This document shows positions 1-7,086 of a DNA stretch of 13,376 bases, piece by piece. The notes under the pieces were generated by a model. The model was given only the letters and a program-made list of their open reading frames with translations, did not search any database and had not been told where the DNA came from. This DNA is from Acidobacteriota bacterium (lineage in GTDB: Bacteria; Acidobacteriota; Vicinamibacteria; Vicinamibacterales; UBA2999), in NCBI GenBank assembly GCA_013140955.1, contig JABFRY010000251.1:1-13376 (forward strand), read 5' to 3'. Each line of letters begins with the position of its first letter. The stretch's first letter is position 1. The translations under genes and the position numbers were made by a program.

Positions 1-1
1 T

Positions 2-3000
2 CTCGACGCCCCGCAGCCGGTCGCGCGCACCACGATACCGCCGCAACGCATCGGGCTCTCGGCCACGCAGCGTCCGCTCGACGAGGTGGCCCGCTATCTC
101 GGAGGCGCCGGGCCGCGTCACGGCGACAGGGCCTCGGCCCGGGCGAGCCGTGCCGCCCTGCCCCGGGAGGGCCTCGAGGCCGCGCTGCTGGAAGACGTGG
201 CGCTGCCCGCCGCACCGCCCCTGTGGCGACCAGTGGCCATCGTGGACGCGAGCGAGCGCAAGCGGATTCGCGTGCGGGTCGAGGTGCCGGTCGAGGACAT
301 GGCGCGACCCGACGACGTGCCGTTCCAGAGCGGGCCGGTGACGCGCGATCCGGCGCCGGGATCGATCTGGGCGTCCATCCATCCGCGCCTCCTCGACCTG
401 ATTCGCGCCCACCGGTCCACCCTGATCTTCGTCAACAGCCGCCGCCTCGCCGAGCGACTCGCCGCCGCCCTCAACGACCTGGCGGAGGAACCGCTCGTGC
501 GCGCGCATCACGGGTCGCTGGCCAGGGCCACGCGCAACGAGGTGGAGGACCTGCTCAAGGCAGGCCGGATCCGCGGCCTGGTCGCCACGTCGTCGCTCGA
601 GCTGGGCATCGACATGGGTGCCATCGACCTCGTGGTACAGATCGAGGCGCCGCCATCGGTGGCGAGCGGCCTGCAGCGTGTCGGCCGTGCCGGTCACCAG
701 GCCGGGGCGGTGAGCGAGGGACTCGTGTTCCCGAAGTTCCGGGGCGATCTCGTCGCATGCGCGGCCGTCGTGCGCCGGATGCGCGACGGAGAGGTGGAGC
801 CGTCACGGTATCCCCGCAGTCCTCTCGATGTCCTCGCACAGCACCTGGTCGCCATGGTCGGCATGGACGACTGGAACGTCGACGCGCTGTTCGAGCAGGT
901 GCGGTGCGCGGCCCCCTACGCCGAGCTCGGCCGCGCCACCTTCGAGGGCGTGCTCGACATGCTGTCCGGCCGCTATCCCTCGGACGAGTTCGCGGAGCTG
1001 CGCCCGCGGATCACGTGGGATCGCGTCGAGGGGAGGCTCACCGCCCGGCAGGGCGCGGTGCAGCTGGCCATCGCCAATGCCGGCACGATTCCCGATCGCG
1101 GCCTGTACGGGGTGTTCCTCGCGGGCGCAGACCGGCCCGTGCGTGTCGGCGAGCTGGACGAGGAGATGGTGCACGAATGCCAGCCGGGCGAAACATTTAC
1201 TCTCGGAGCGTCCACCTGGCGGATCGAGGACATCACACACGACCGCGTGCTGGTGACGCCCGCGCCCGGCGAGAGCGGCCGGATGCCCTTCTGGCACGGG
1301 GACCAGGCCGGGCGTCCCGTGGAACTCGGCATGGCCATCGGCCGGCTGGTCCGTCAGCTGCGCGCCGCGCCCCGTGAGCAGGCCGAGGCGCAGCTCGTGG
1401 AGGCGCATGGCCTTGACCCGCACGCCGCCGCGAGTCTCCTGCAGTACCTGCAGGACCAGGCCGCTGCCGGTGTGGTGCCGGACGATCGCACCCTGGTCAT
1501 CGAGCGGGGCCGGGACGAACTCGGCGACTGGCGTCTGTGCCTGCTGTCGCCGCTCGGCGGCCGCATACACGCACCCTGGGCCATGGCGGTCACCGCGCAC
1601 GTGCGGCAGCAGACGGGGCTCGACGTGGAGGTGATGTGGGGGGACGAGGGATTCGTCGTCCGCTTCCCCGAGCTGGAGCAGCCACCAGACCCCTTGCTCC
1701 TCGTGCCCGACCCGGACGACGTCGAGGCGCTCGTCACGCGTCAGCTCGGCGCCACGGCCCTGTTCGCCGCGCGCTTCCGCGAGACGGCCGCCCGTGCCCT
1801 GCTCCTGCCGCGACGCCGTGCCGGCCAGCGCACGCCGCTCTGGAAGCAGCGCAAGCGTGCCGCAGGCCTGCTGACCGTGGCCTCGCGGTACGGGTCGTTT
1901 CCCGCCCTGCTCGAGACCTACCGCGAACTCCTCCGCGACCAGTTCGACATGCCGGCGCTGGTGGACACGCTGCGTCGCGCACAGACGCGGCGCATGCGTG
2001 TGGCCATCGTGGAGGCGGAGGCGCCGTCGCCCTTCGCCGCATCCCTGCTCTTCAACTACGTCGCCAACTTCATCTACGACGGCGACGCGCCGCTGGCGGA
2101 GCGTCGAGCGCAGGCGCTCTCGGTGGACCAGGCGCAGCTGCGCGAGCTGCTGGGCGACGACGAGCTGCGCGACCTGCTGGACGCGGACGCCCTCGTGACG
2201 CTCGAGCGTGAGATCCAGCACCTGGTGCCCGAGCGGCACGCACGGTCGCTCGACGCGATGCACGACCTGTTGCTCCGCCTGGGCGATCTCACGGCGACCG
2301 ACCTGCAGGCGCGTTGCGACCGTCCCGACGTGACCGCAGACATCGCCGCCCTGACCGCCGCGCGGCGTGCCGTGCCCCTGATGCTCATGGGCGAGCTGCG
2401 GTACGTCGCGGTGGAGGACGTGGCGCGCTACCGGGACGCGGTGGGCACCCCGTTGCCGCCGGGCCTCCCCGATGCGCTGCTCGAACCCGTGCTGGACCCG
2501 GCCGGCGACCTTGCCCTGCGGTACGCGCGTACGCACGGTCCGTTCACGCCGGCGGACCTCACGACCCGGCTCGGCTGGCCCCACGCCCATGCCCTGGCGC
2601 TGCTGCAGCGACTCACCACCGAGGGCCGGCTCGTCGAGGGGCAGTTCCGGCCCGGCGGCCAGGGGACCGAGTGGATAGACGGGGGCGTCCTGCGCGCGCT
2701 CCGGCGGCGATCGCTCGCACGCCTGCGCCGGGAGATCGAGCCGGTGGACGCTGAGGCGTTCGGCCGATTCGCGATGGGCTGGCACGGCGTGGCGGCGCCC
2801 AGGTCCGGGATGGACGCGCTGCTCGACGTGGTCGAGCAACTCCAGGGCGCCGCACTCCCCGCCTCGGTCCTCGAACGCGAGATCCTGCCGGCCCGGATTG
2901 CGGGCTATGAGCCCGTCATGCTCGACACGCTGATGGCCGCTGGCGAGGTGGTGTGGGCCGGCGTCGAGCCGCTCGGGTCGCACGACGGCCGGGTGGCGCT

Positions 3001-4057
3001 CTACCTGACCGACCATGTGGCCCTCCTGCACCACCGGTCCTCCGCGCCTCCGCAGCCGGAGGGCCGCGCCGCCGCGGTGCGGGAGCACCTGGCCACCCGG
3101 GGTGCGTCGTTCTTCGCTGCCGTGCACGAGGGTACGGGCGGCGGGTTTGCGGGGGAAACCGTCGACGCCATCTGGGAGCTGGTCTGGGCGGGGCTCGTGA
3201 CGAACGACTCGATGCTGCCGCTGCGTGCCCTCACCCGCACGCGCGGGCCCGGTGCACGCCCCTCGCGGCGCGCAGCCTTCCGCTCACGCCGTGTCGTGCC
3301 GTCCACAGCCGAGGGGCGCTGGACGCTGCTGCCCGCAACCTCCCCGACGGCCACGGCCCACGCCACCGCCCTTGCGCAGCAGCTGCTGGTGCGCCACGGG
3401 GTGGTCACCCGCGAAACGGCACAGGGCGAAGGGGTGCCGGGCGGATTCTCGGCGGTGTATCAGGTGCTCAAGGCGATGGAGGAGAGTGGTCGCGTGCGCC
3501 GGGGGTACTTCGTCGCCGGGCTCGGAGGCGCGCAGTTCGCGATGCCGGCGGCGGTGGACGCGCTGCGTGCAGAGCGCGAGGCTGCGCAGGAACCCGGAGC
3601 GATCGTGCTGTCGGCCACGGACCCGGCCAACCCGTACGGCACGGTGCTGCCCTGGCCCGCCGGGACGACTGGTCGCGCGGATCCACCCGGCGCGGGTGCG
3701 CCACGCGGGCGAGGGCCGACACGTACCGCGGGCGCGCGCGTCGTCATCGTCAATGGCGCCGTCGCGGCGTACCTGCGCCGCGGGGCACGGGAACTGCTGC
3801 TGTCTCCACCTCCAGACGAGCCGTCGCGCACGGCCGCGATTCGTGCGGTGGCACGGGCGCTCGTGCGCGAGGCCTCGCGCGCGGAGCCGGCGGGCATGTT
3901 GATCACCGACGTCGACGCAGTGCCCCCCCGCACCCACCCCGCGGCGCGTCTGTTCCTCGAGGCGGGCTTTGCCGACACCGCGCTCGGCCTGCAGCTGCGA
4001 ACCTCTCACGAGCGGCCGCGCGGATACGAAGCCCCACTGGCCCCCGCCAGCAGGTGA
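2..4057 (+). CDS. lhr: Long-form Lhr ATP-dependent helicase, 5' end cut off by the window
   Basis: This is a superfamily 2 DNA/RNA helicase of the Lhr family; it translocates 3'-5' on single-stranded DNA and unwinds duplexes in repair. The reading frame is open from the first complete codon, and helicase motif III (LSATQRP, SAT at 59-67) lies upstream of the GTG at 86, so that GTG is not the start. Motif IV (IFVNSRR, about 420-445), motif V (ATSSLELGIDMG, about 584-619) and motif VI (QRVGRAGH, 674-697) follow. The Lhr-core beta-barrel signature (PAPGESG, PFWHGDQ, ELGMAIGRL) is at about 1258-1350. The remaining ~900 codons match the layout of Lhr-CTD, built of winged-helix repeats. Walker A and the DEAH box must lie before the window. 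With about 200 residues missing, full length would be ~1,550, close to the ~1,500 aa actinobacterial Lhr. The stop TGA overlaps a possible ribosome site (AGGTGA) for the next gene. Family assignment is secure; the exact substrate is not known from sequence. Confidence 0.95.
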   Translation, partial: LDAPQPVARTTIPPQRIGLSATQRPLDEVARYLGGAGPRHGDRASARASRAALPREGLEAALLEDVALPAAPPLWRPVAIVDASERKRIRVRVEVPVEDMARPDDVPFQSGPVTRDPAPGSIWASIHPRLLDLIRAHRSTLIFVNSRRLAERLAAALNDLAEEPLVRAHHGSLARATRNEVEDLLKAGRIRGLVATSSLELGIDMGAIDLVVQIEAPPSVASGLQRVGRAGHQAGAVSEGLVFPKFRGDLVACAAVVRRMRDGEVEPSRYPRSPLDVLAQHLVAMVGMDDWNVDALFEQVRCAAPYAELGRATFEGVLDMLSGRYPSDEFAELRPRITWDRVEGRLTARQGAVQLAIANAGTIPDRGLYGVFLAGADRPVRVGELDEEMVHECQPGETFTLGASTWRIEDITHDRVLVTPAPGESGRMPFWHGDQAGRPVELGMAIGRLVRQLRAAPREQAEAQLVEAHGLDPHAAASLLQYLQDQAAAGVVPDDRTLVIERGRDELGDWRLCLLSPLGGRIHAPWAMAVTAHVRQQTGLDVEVMWGDEGFVVRFPELEQPPDPLLLVPDPDDVEALVTRQLGATALFAARFRETAARALLLPRRRAGQRTPLWKQRKRAAGLLTVASRYGSFPALLETYRELLRDQFDMPALVDTLRRAQTRRMRVAIVEAEAPSPFAASLLFNYVANFIYDGDAPLAERRAQALSVDQAQLRELLGDDELRDLLDADALVTLEREIQHLVPERHARSLDAMHDLLLRLGDLTATDLQARCDRPDVTADIAALTAARRAVPLMLMGELRYVAVEDVARYRDAVGTPLPPGLPDALLEPVLDPAGDLALRYARTHGPFTPADLTTRLGWPHAHALALLQRLTTEGRLVEGQFRPGGQGTEWIDGGVLRALRRRSLARLRREIEPVDAEAFGRFAMGWHGVAAPRSGMDALLDVVEQLQGAALPASVLEREILPARIAGYEPVMLDTLMAAGEVVWAGVEPLGSHDGRVALYLTDHVALLHHRSSAPPQPEGRAAAVREHLATRGASFFAAVHEGTGGGFAGETVDAIWELVWAGLVTNDSMLPLRALTRTRGPGARPSRRAAFRSRRVVPSTAEGRWTLLPATSPTATAHATALAQQLLVRHGVVTRETAQGEGVPGGFSAVYQVLKAMEESGRVRRGYFVAGLGGAQFAMPAAVDALRAEREAAQEPGAIVLSATDPANPYGTVLPWPAGTTGRADPPGAGAPRGRGPTRTAGARVVIVNGAVAAYLRRGARELLLSPPPDEPSRTAAIRAVARALVREASRAEPAGMLITDVDAVPPRTHPAARLFLEAGFADTALGLQLRTSHERPRGYEAPLAPASR

Positions 4058-4066
4058 GACGTCCAC

Positions 4067-4906
4067 GTGCCCGAGGGTGACACCATTCACCGGACCGCCC
4101 AGGCCCTCCAGCGGGCGCTCGGCGGACGCACCGTGGTTCGCTTCGACTCGGTGCTGCCTGGCGTGATGCGCGTGCACGACGAGTACCCGGTGACGGGGAG
4201 GGACATCGCACGCGTCGATGCCGTCGGCAAGCACGTCGTGATGCGCTTCTCCGGCGCGCTCGTCCTCCGGACGCACCTGCGCATGCATGGTGCGTGGCAC
4301 CTGTATCGGCCAGGTGAGCGATGGCAGCGTGCGGGAGACGCCATGCGCGTGCTGGTCGCGACCGTCGATGCGGAGGCCGTCGCATTCGACGTGCCGGTGG
4401 TGGAGCTGGTGCCGGCCGCCAGCGACGATGCACTGCCTGCCCTCAGGCGGCTGGGACCCGACCTCCTGGCCCCCGTGCCGGACATCGCCGAGGCCGTGCG
4501 GCGCATCGCCATGCGCCCGCAGGCGATGCTTGGCGAGGTGCTGCTCGACCAGACGGCGGTCGCGGGCATCGGCAACGTGTTCAAGTCCGAGGTGCTGCAC
4601 GTCGCCGGCGAACATCCGTTCACCCGCGTCGGTCTCCTCTCTCCGGAACGGCTGCAGCGCCTCGTCCTGATCGCGTCACGACTCCTGGCACAGAACGCGC
4701 GCGGAGACGGCAGCGGGCGCGGGCGCGGCGGGCGTCGCACGACGGGTCGGCTGGATCCCGCCGCACGCCTCTGGGTCTACGGACGAGGGGCACGGCCATG
4801 CCGGCGATGCGGCACGGCCATCCGCTGGCAGCGTCAGGGACCCCACGCGCGGTCCACCTACTGGTGCCCCGCCTGCCAGCCGGAGGCGGAACCGCGTCAG
4901 ACGTGA
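4067..4906 (+). CDS. nei: Nei/Fpg-family DNA glycosylase-AP lyase (endonuclease VIII type)
   Basis: This is a bifunctional base-excision-repair enzyme that removes oxidised bases and nicks the abasic strand. The N-terminus MPEGDTIHR carries the catalytic Pro2 (nucleophile after Met removal) and Glu3; PEGDTI rather than PELPE points to the Nei rather than the Fpg branch. Lys55 in VGKHVVMRF fits the conserved lysine. The H2TH motif GIGNVFKSE is at 167-175. A C-terminal zinc finger has Cys245, Cys248, Cys267 and Cys270 (CxxC-x18-CxxC). All key residues are present, and 279 aa is a normal length. The GTG start is fixed by the PEGDT signature; AGGTGA at 4052-4057 sits 9 nt upstream and contains the lhr stop codon, so translation is probably coupled. 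A short Gly/Arg-rich linker (about 213-224) precedes the zinc-finger module. The 3' end overlaps the converging - strand gene by 10 bp. Nei versus Nei2 subtype is not resolved. Confidence 0.95.
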   Translation: MPEGDTIHRTAQALQRALGGRTVVRFDSVLPGVMRVHDEYPVTGRDIARVDAVGKHVVMRFSGALVLRTHLRMHGAWHLYRPGERWQRAGDAMRVLVATVDAEAVAFDVPVVELVPAASDDALPALRRLGPDLLAPVPDIAEAVRRIAMRPQAMLGEVLLDQTAVAGIGNVFKSEVLHVAGEHPFTRVGLLSPERLQRLVLIASRLLAQNARGDGSGRGRGGRRTTGRLDPAARLWVYGRGARPCRRCGTAIRWQRQGPHARSTYWCPACQPEAEPRQT

Positions 4907-5889
4907 TTGCGGAGGCTGAGCTCGCGGGGGTGGGGGTCCAGGTACACCTGATCGGCGAGATAGCCCACCCCCAGCCGGCGGACGTGATGGCGGATGAGCG
5001 TGAGGGGCACCACGAGCGGGACCAGTCCCGTCCGGTGATCCTCGATGAGCGAGAGCACTTCCTGCCGCGCATCGCTCGTCAGCTGCTCGGAGAAGTGGCC
5101 GAGCATGTGCTGCATCACGTCGGCCTGGCGTCCCGGCGTCGCCATCCGCGCGAGGCCGGACATGAAGAGCTCCTCGTACCGCTCCGCGATCTCGCGGCGA
5201 GGCAGGCTCTTCGCGTGGGCCACCAGGCGCCCCAGTTCGGTGTACCGCGCCCGCGAGTGTGCGAGCATCTGCAGCTTGTGCACGGTGTGAAACCGTACGA
5301 GCTGCCCCAGAGTCCACCGGCCGCCGAACAGCCCCCGCAGGCGCTGATAGGCGAAGACCCGCTCGACGAAGTTGTCCCTGAGCCGGGGATCGTTGAGCCG
5401 CCCTTCTTCCTCGACGGGCAGGTTCGGGAACGCCTCCAGCAGGAGGCCCGTGAACAGCCCGCGCCCGGCCCGACTCACCTGGGGTTCGCGACCGCCGGCA
5501 TCGAGGTGTGTCAGGCGGACCCGCTCCATGCCGCAGCTCGGCGAATCCTTCTTCACGACGAAGCCCACGAGGTCCCGTTCGGCCAGTTCCTCGAGTCGTG
5601 TGCGTGCCCACTGCCGCATCGGGCGGGTCCAGTCCTCCCCGCTCCTGTTGCCCACCAGCCGGACCGCGTCCACGGCCTCGCCGGGCTTCGACATGGTGAC
5701 CAGATGAATGGCCTCGCGCGGCGTGCCCATGCCCGCCTCCGTCTCGGGGCAGACGGGCACCCACTCCACGTGCCGGCCGAAGGTGAGGACGAGGAAGGGA
5801 TCGCGCTTGTGTCCCCCGTCGAAGCGCACCTCGTCACCGAGCAGGCAACGCGAGATGCCGATGCGGGGCCTGGCGCCCGGGGTCGTCAC
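4897..5889 (-). CDS. DUF523-DUF1722 fusion, probable RudS-type tRNA 4-thiouridine desulfidase
   Basis: The N-terminal half (about residues 8-150) is a DUF523/TudS domain. It has GISRCLLG, FDGGHKRD, VPVCPETEAG and SPSCG, with Cys15, Cys47 and Cys119 matching the three cysteines that hold the [4Fe-4S] cluster in TudS desulfidases. The C-terminal half (about 200-325) is DUF1722, with FHTVHKLQMLAHS, RYTELGRLVA and YLDPHPREL. From the published family, as I recall it, TudS-DUF1722 fusions (RudS) remove sulfur from 4-thiouridine in tRNA and DUF1722 aids tRNA binding; the older E. coli relative YbgA lies next to the photolyase gene phr. The frame is open further upstream to 6036, but that stretch lies inside the response-regulator gene and is not conserved-looking. 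I therefore use the GTG at 5889, giving 330 aa, 25 bp after the regulator stop. No clear Shine-Dalgarno is seen. Domain call high, substrate inferred. Confidence 0.88.
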   Translation of the reverse strand: MTTPGARPRIGISRCLLGDEVRFDGGHKRDPFLVLTFGRHVEWVPVCPETEAGMGTPREAIHLVTMSKPGEAVDAVRLVGNRSGEDWTRPMRQWARTRLEELAERDLVGFVVKKDSPSCGMERVRLTHLDAGGREPQVSRAGRGLFTGLLLEAFPNLPVEEEGRLNDPRLRDNFVERVFAYQRLRGLFGGRWTLGQLVRFHTVHKLQMLAHSRARYTELGRLVAHAKSLPRREIAERYEELFMSGLARMATPGRQADVMQHMLGHFSEQLTSDARQEVLSLIEDHRTGLVPLVVPLTLIRHHVRRLGVGYLADQVYLDPHPRELSLRNHV

Positions 5890-5914
5890 GCGGCTGGCGC
5901 GGGGGAACGGCCGT

Positions 5915-6295
5915 TCACCGGGGGATCCCCAGCAGACGCCGCACCTCGACGACGAGTTCGTCGGGCGGGCAGGGCTTGGTGACGAAGGCGTCACAGCCGG
6001 CCTCGCGCGCGTCGTCCGAGGCGCGTTCGAGCGCATGCCCCGTGAGCGCGACGACGGGAATGTGGCTGGTCCGCTCGTCGGCCTTCAAGTGCCGTGTCGC
6101 CTGCCATCCGTCCATGCCCGGCAATGACAAGTCCATGAGGATCAGGTCGGGCCTGAGCGCGATGGCCTGGGCGATCGCTTCGTCGCCGCTGCGGGCCTCG
6201 GCGACACTGAAGCCGCTGATCTGCAGATACTCGGCGTACATTTCGCGAGCGTCCTGGTAATCATCCACCACCAGGATGAGCGACTTGCGTGTCAT
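5915..6295 (-). CDS. Single-domain CheY-like response regulator
   Basis: This is a stand-alone receiver domain of 126 aa with no output domain. It shows the acidic pair Asp11-Asp12 (LVVDDY), phosphoacceptor Asp55 (ILMDLSLPGMDG), the switch Thr85 (VALTGHA) and Lys107 (VTKPCPP), so it should be phosphorylated. Such proteins act by protein-protein contact or as phosphate shuttles in a relay. The ATG at 6295 is preferred because it precedes the first beta strand (SLILVVDD); the frame runs further upstream to 6346 but adds only unstructured residues. It is the first gene of a probable two-gene - strand unit with the DUF523-DUF1722 gene. It is divergent from the yfiR-like/hybrid-kinase unit, whose kinase is the nearest candidate phosphodonor; that partnership is inference. 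A possible -10 element is at 6391-6396. Confidence 0.92.
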   Translation of the reverse strand: MTRKSLILVVDDYQDAREMYAEYLQISGFSVAEARSGDEAIAQAIALRPDLILMDLSLPGMDGWQATRHLKADERTSHIPVVALTGHALERASDDAREAGCDAFVTKPCPPDELVVEVRRLLGIPR

Positions 6296-6390
6296 CGAAT
6301 CGACATAGGTGCCACACGCGGCAGTGCCCGCCGCATCCAGCACCAACCGGATTGCGACGCGATCAGGCCAACGACTCCTCGGAGCGACGC

Positions 6391-6396
6391 AGTATA
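6391..6396 (-). promoter_or_regulatory. Possible -10 box for the response-regulator unit
   Basis: Read on the - strand this is TATACT, matching 5 of 6 bases of the sigma-70 -10 consensus in otherwise GC-rich DNA, about 95 nt before the ATG at 6295. No convincing -35 box is seen at 16-18 bp, so this is a weak call. On the + strand the same bases read TATAGA, 9 nt before the ATG at 6408, an alternative start of the yfiR-like gene. Confidence 0.35.
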
Positions 6397-6418
6397 GATC
6401 GCGTCACATGGATGAGCT

Positions 6419-6447
6419 TTGGCGAAACGGCCTGGCAGGGGTACACT
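6419..6447 (+). promoter_or_regulatory. Candidate promoter of the yfiR-like/hybrid-kinase unit, possibly leaderless
   Basis: TTGGCG (6419-6424) and TACACT (6442-6447) each match 4 of 6 bases of the sigma-70 consensus and are separated by exactly 17 bp. Transcription would start near 6454, that is at or within 2-3 nt of the GTG at 6456, implying a leaderless or nearly leaderless message. If the ATG at 6408 were the true start this element would lie inside the gene, so promoter and start choice stand or fall together. Confidence 0.45.
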
Positions 6448-6455
6448 CGCGCGCG

Positions 6456-7064
6456 GTGGCACCCCCGCGACTGACTCCCCCGCTCGCAGGCCACGCGGCG
6501 CCCGCGGTCCGACCCGCACGGAGGTCGGCACCTCGGTGTGCCGCGTTCGCGTGCTCGCTCGGCCTCGTGCTCGCCGTGCTCTCCACGTCTGCACCCTCAG
6601 CGGCGCAGGAGGTGGTGGAGGTCACTCCCGAATACCGGCTGAAGGCGGAATTCATCCACAACTTCATCAAGTTCATCGAATGGCCGGACGGCGCGGGCGG
6701 CGGGCCGCTCACCATCTGCGTGGCTGGGCAGAATCCTTTCGGCAGCACGCTGACCACCCAGGTCGAAGGCGACACGGTGAGCGGCCGTCCGATCGCGCTG
6801 CGCGTGATCCTCGAGCCCGAAGATGGCTGCCACGTGGTGTTCGTGCCCAGGACGTCGCTCGGCCCGCAGGCCTACCTGCGCCAGGCACAGGGGACGCCGA
6901 CGCTCACCGTGGGTGAAGCACCCGACTTCGTGACGCAGGGCGGCATCATCGGCTTCTCCATGGAGGCGGAGCGCGTCCGCTTCACCATCGATCAGGCGGC
7001 AGCCGAGAAGGCGGGGCTGAAGATCAGCTCACGCCTGCTGACGCTCGCCCGACAGCCAGAGTAG
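6456..7064 (+). CDS. YfiR-family (DUF4154) secreted periplasmic protein
   Basis: The mature part (about residues 60-200) has the YfiR/DUF4154 pattern: YRLKAEFIHNFIKFIEWP, TICVAGQNPFG, GRPIALR, CHVVFVP, GTPTLTVGE, GGIIGFSMEAERVRFTID and a final KAGLKISSRLLTLA. In Pseudomonas YfiR is a periplasmic inhibitor of the CHASE8-containing diguanylate cyclase YfiN and its activity depends on disulfides. Cys88 and Cys125 here are spaced much like a known disulfide pair of that protein. An N-terminal signal peptide is visible: an arginine-rich stretch (RPARRSAPR), a hydrophobic core (SLGLVLAVL) and a likely cleavage after SAAQ near residue 51. I chose the GTG at 6456 (202 aa) because a promoter-like element ends just before it and because the ATG at 6408 would give an overlong n-region; 6408 remains possible. 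The next gene, 22 bp downstream, is the kinase with a CHASE8-like sensor, the expected kind of partner. Confidence 0.88.
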   Translation: MAPPRLTPPLAGHAAPAVRPARRSAPRCAAFACSLGLVLAVLSTSAPSAAQEVVEVTPEYRLKAEFIHNFIKFIEWPDGAGGGPLTICVAGQNPFGSTLTTQVEGDTVSGRPIALRVILEPEDGCHVVFVPRTSLGPQAYLRQAQGTPTLTVGEAPDFVTQGGIIGFSMEAERVRFTIDQAAAEKAGLKISSRLLTLARQPE

Positions 7065-7086
7065 GAGACGGCGGACAGGCCACTCG

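Noticed and set aside
86..88. GTG at 86 as the start of the helicase gene
   Set aside because: The same frame is open to the left edge and encodes helicase motif III (LSATQRP) before this codon, so the gene simply begins outside the window.
803..3127. 774-codon open frame on the - strand within lhr
   Set aside because: It is a high-GC shadow: composition is Arg/Gly/His/Gln-rich, no family motif is seen, and the + strand carries clear helicase domains throughout.
3921..3928. Run of seven C residues near the end of lhr as a frameshift site
   Set aside because: The frame continues with a sensible Lhr C-terminus on both sides of the run and ends at a single stop just before nei, so nothing suggests a shift.
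3284..4615. 443-codon open frame on the - strand across the lhr-nei junction
   Set aside because: It spans two well-supported + strand genes and shows no recognisable domain.
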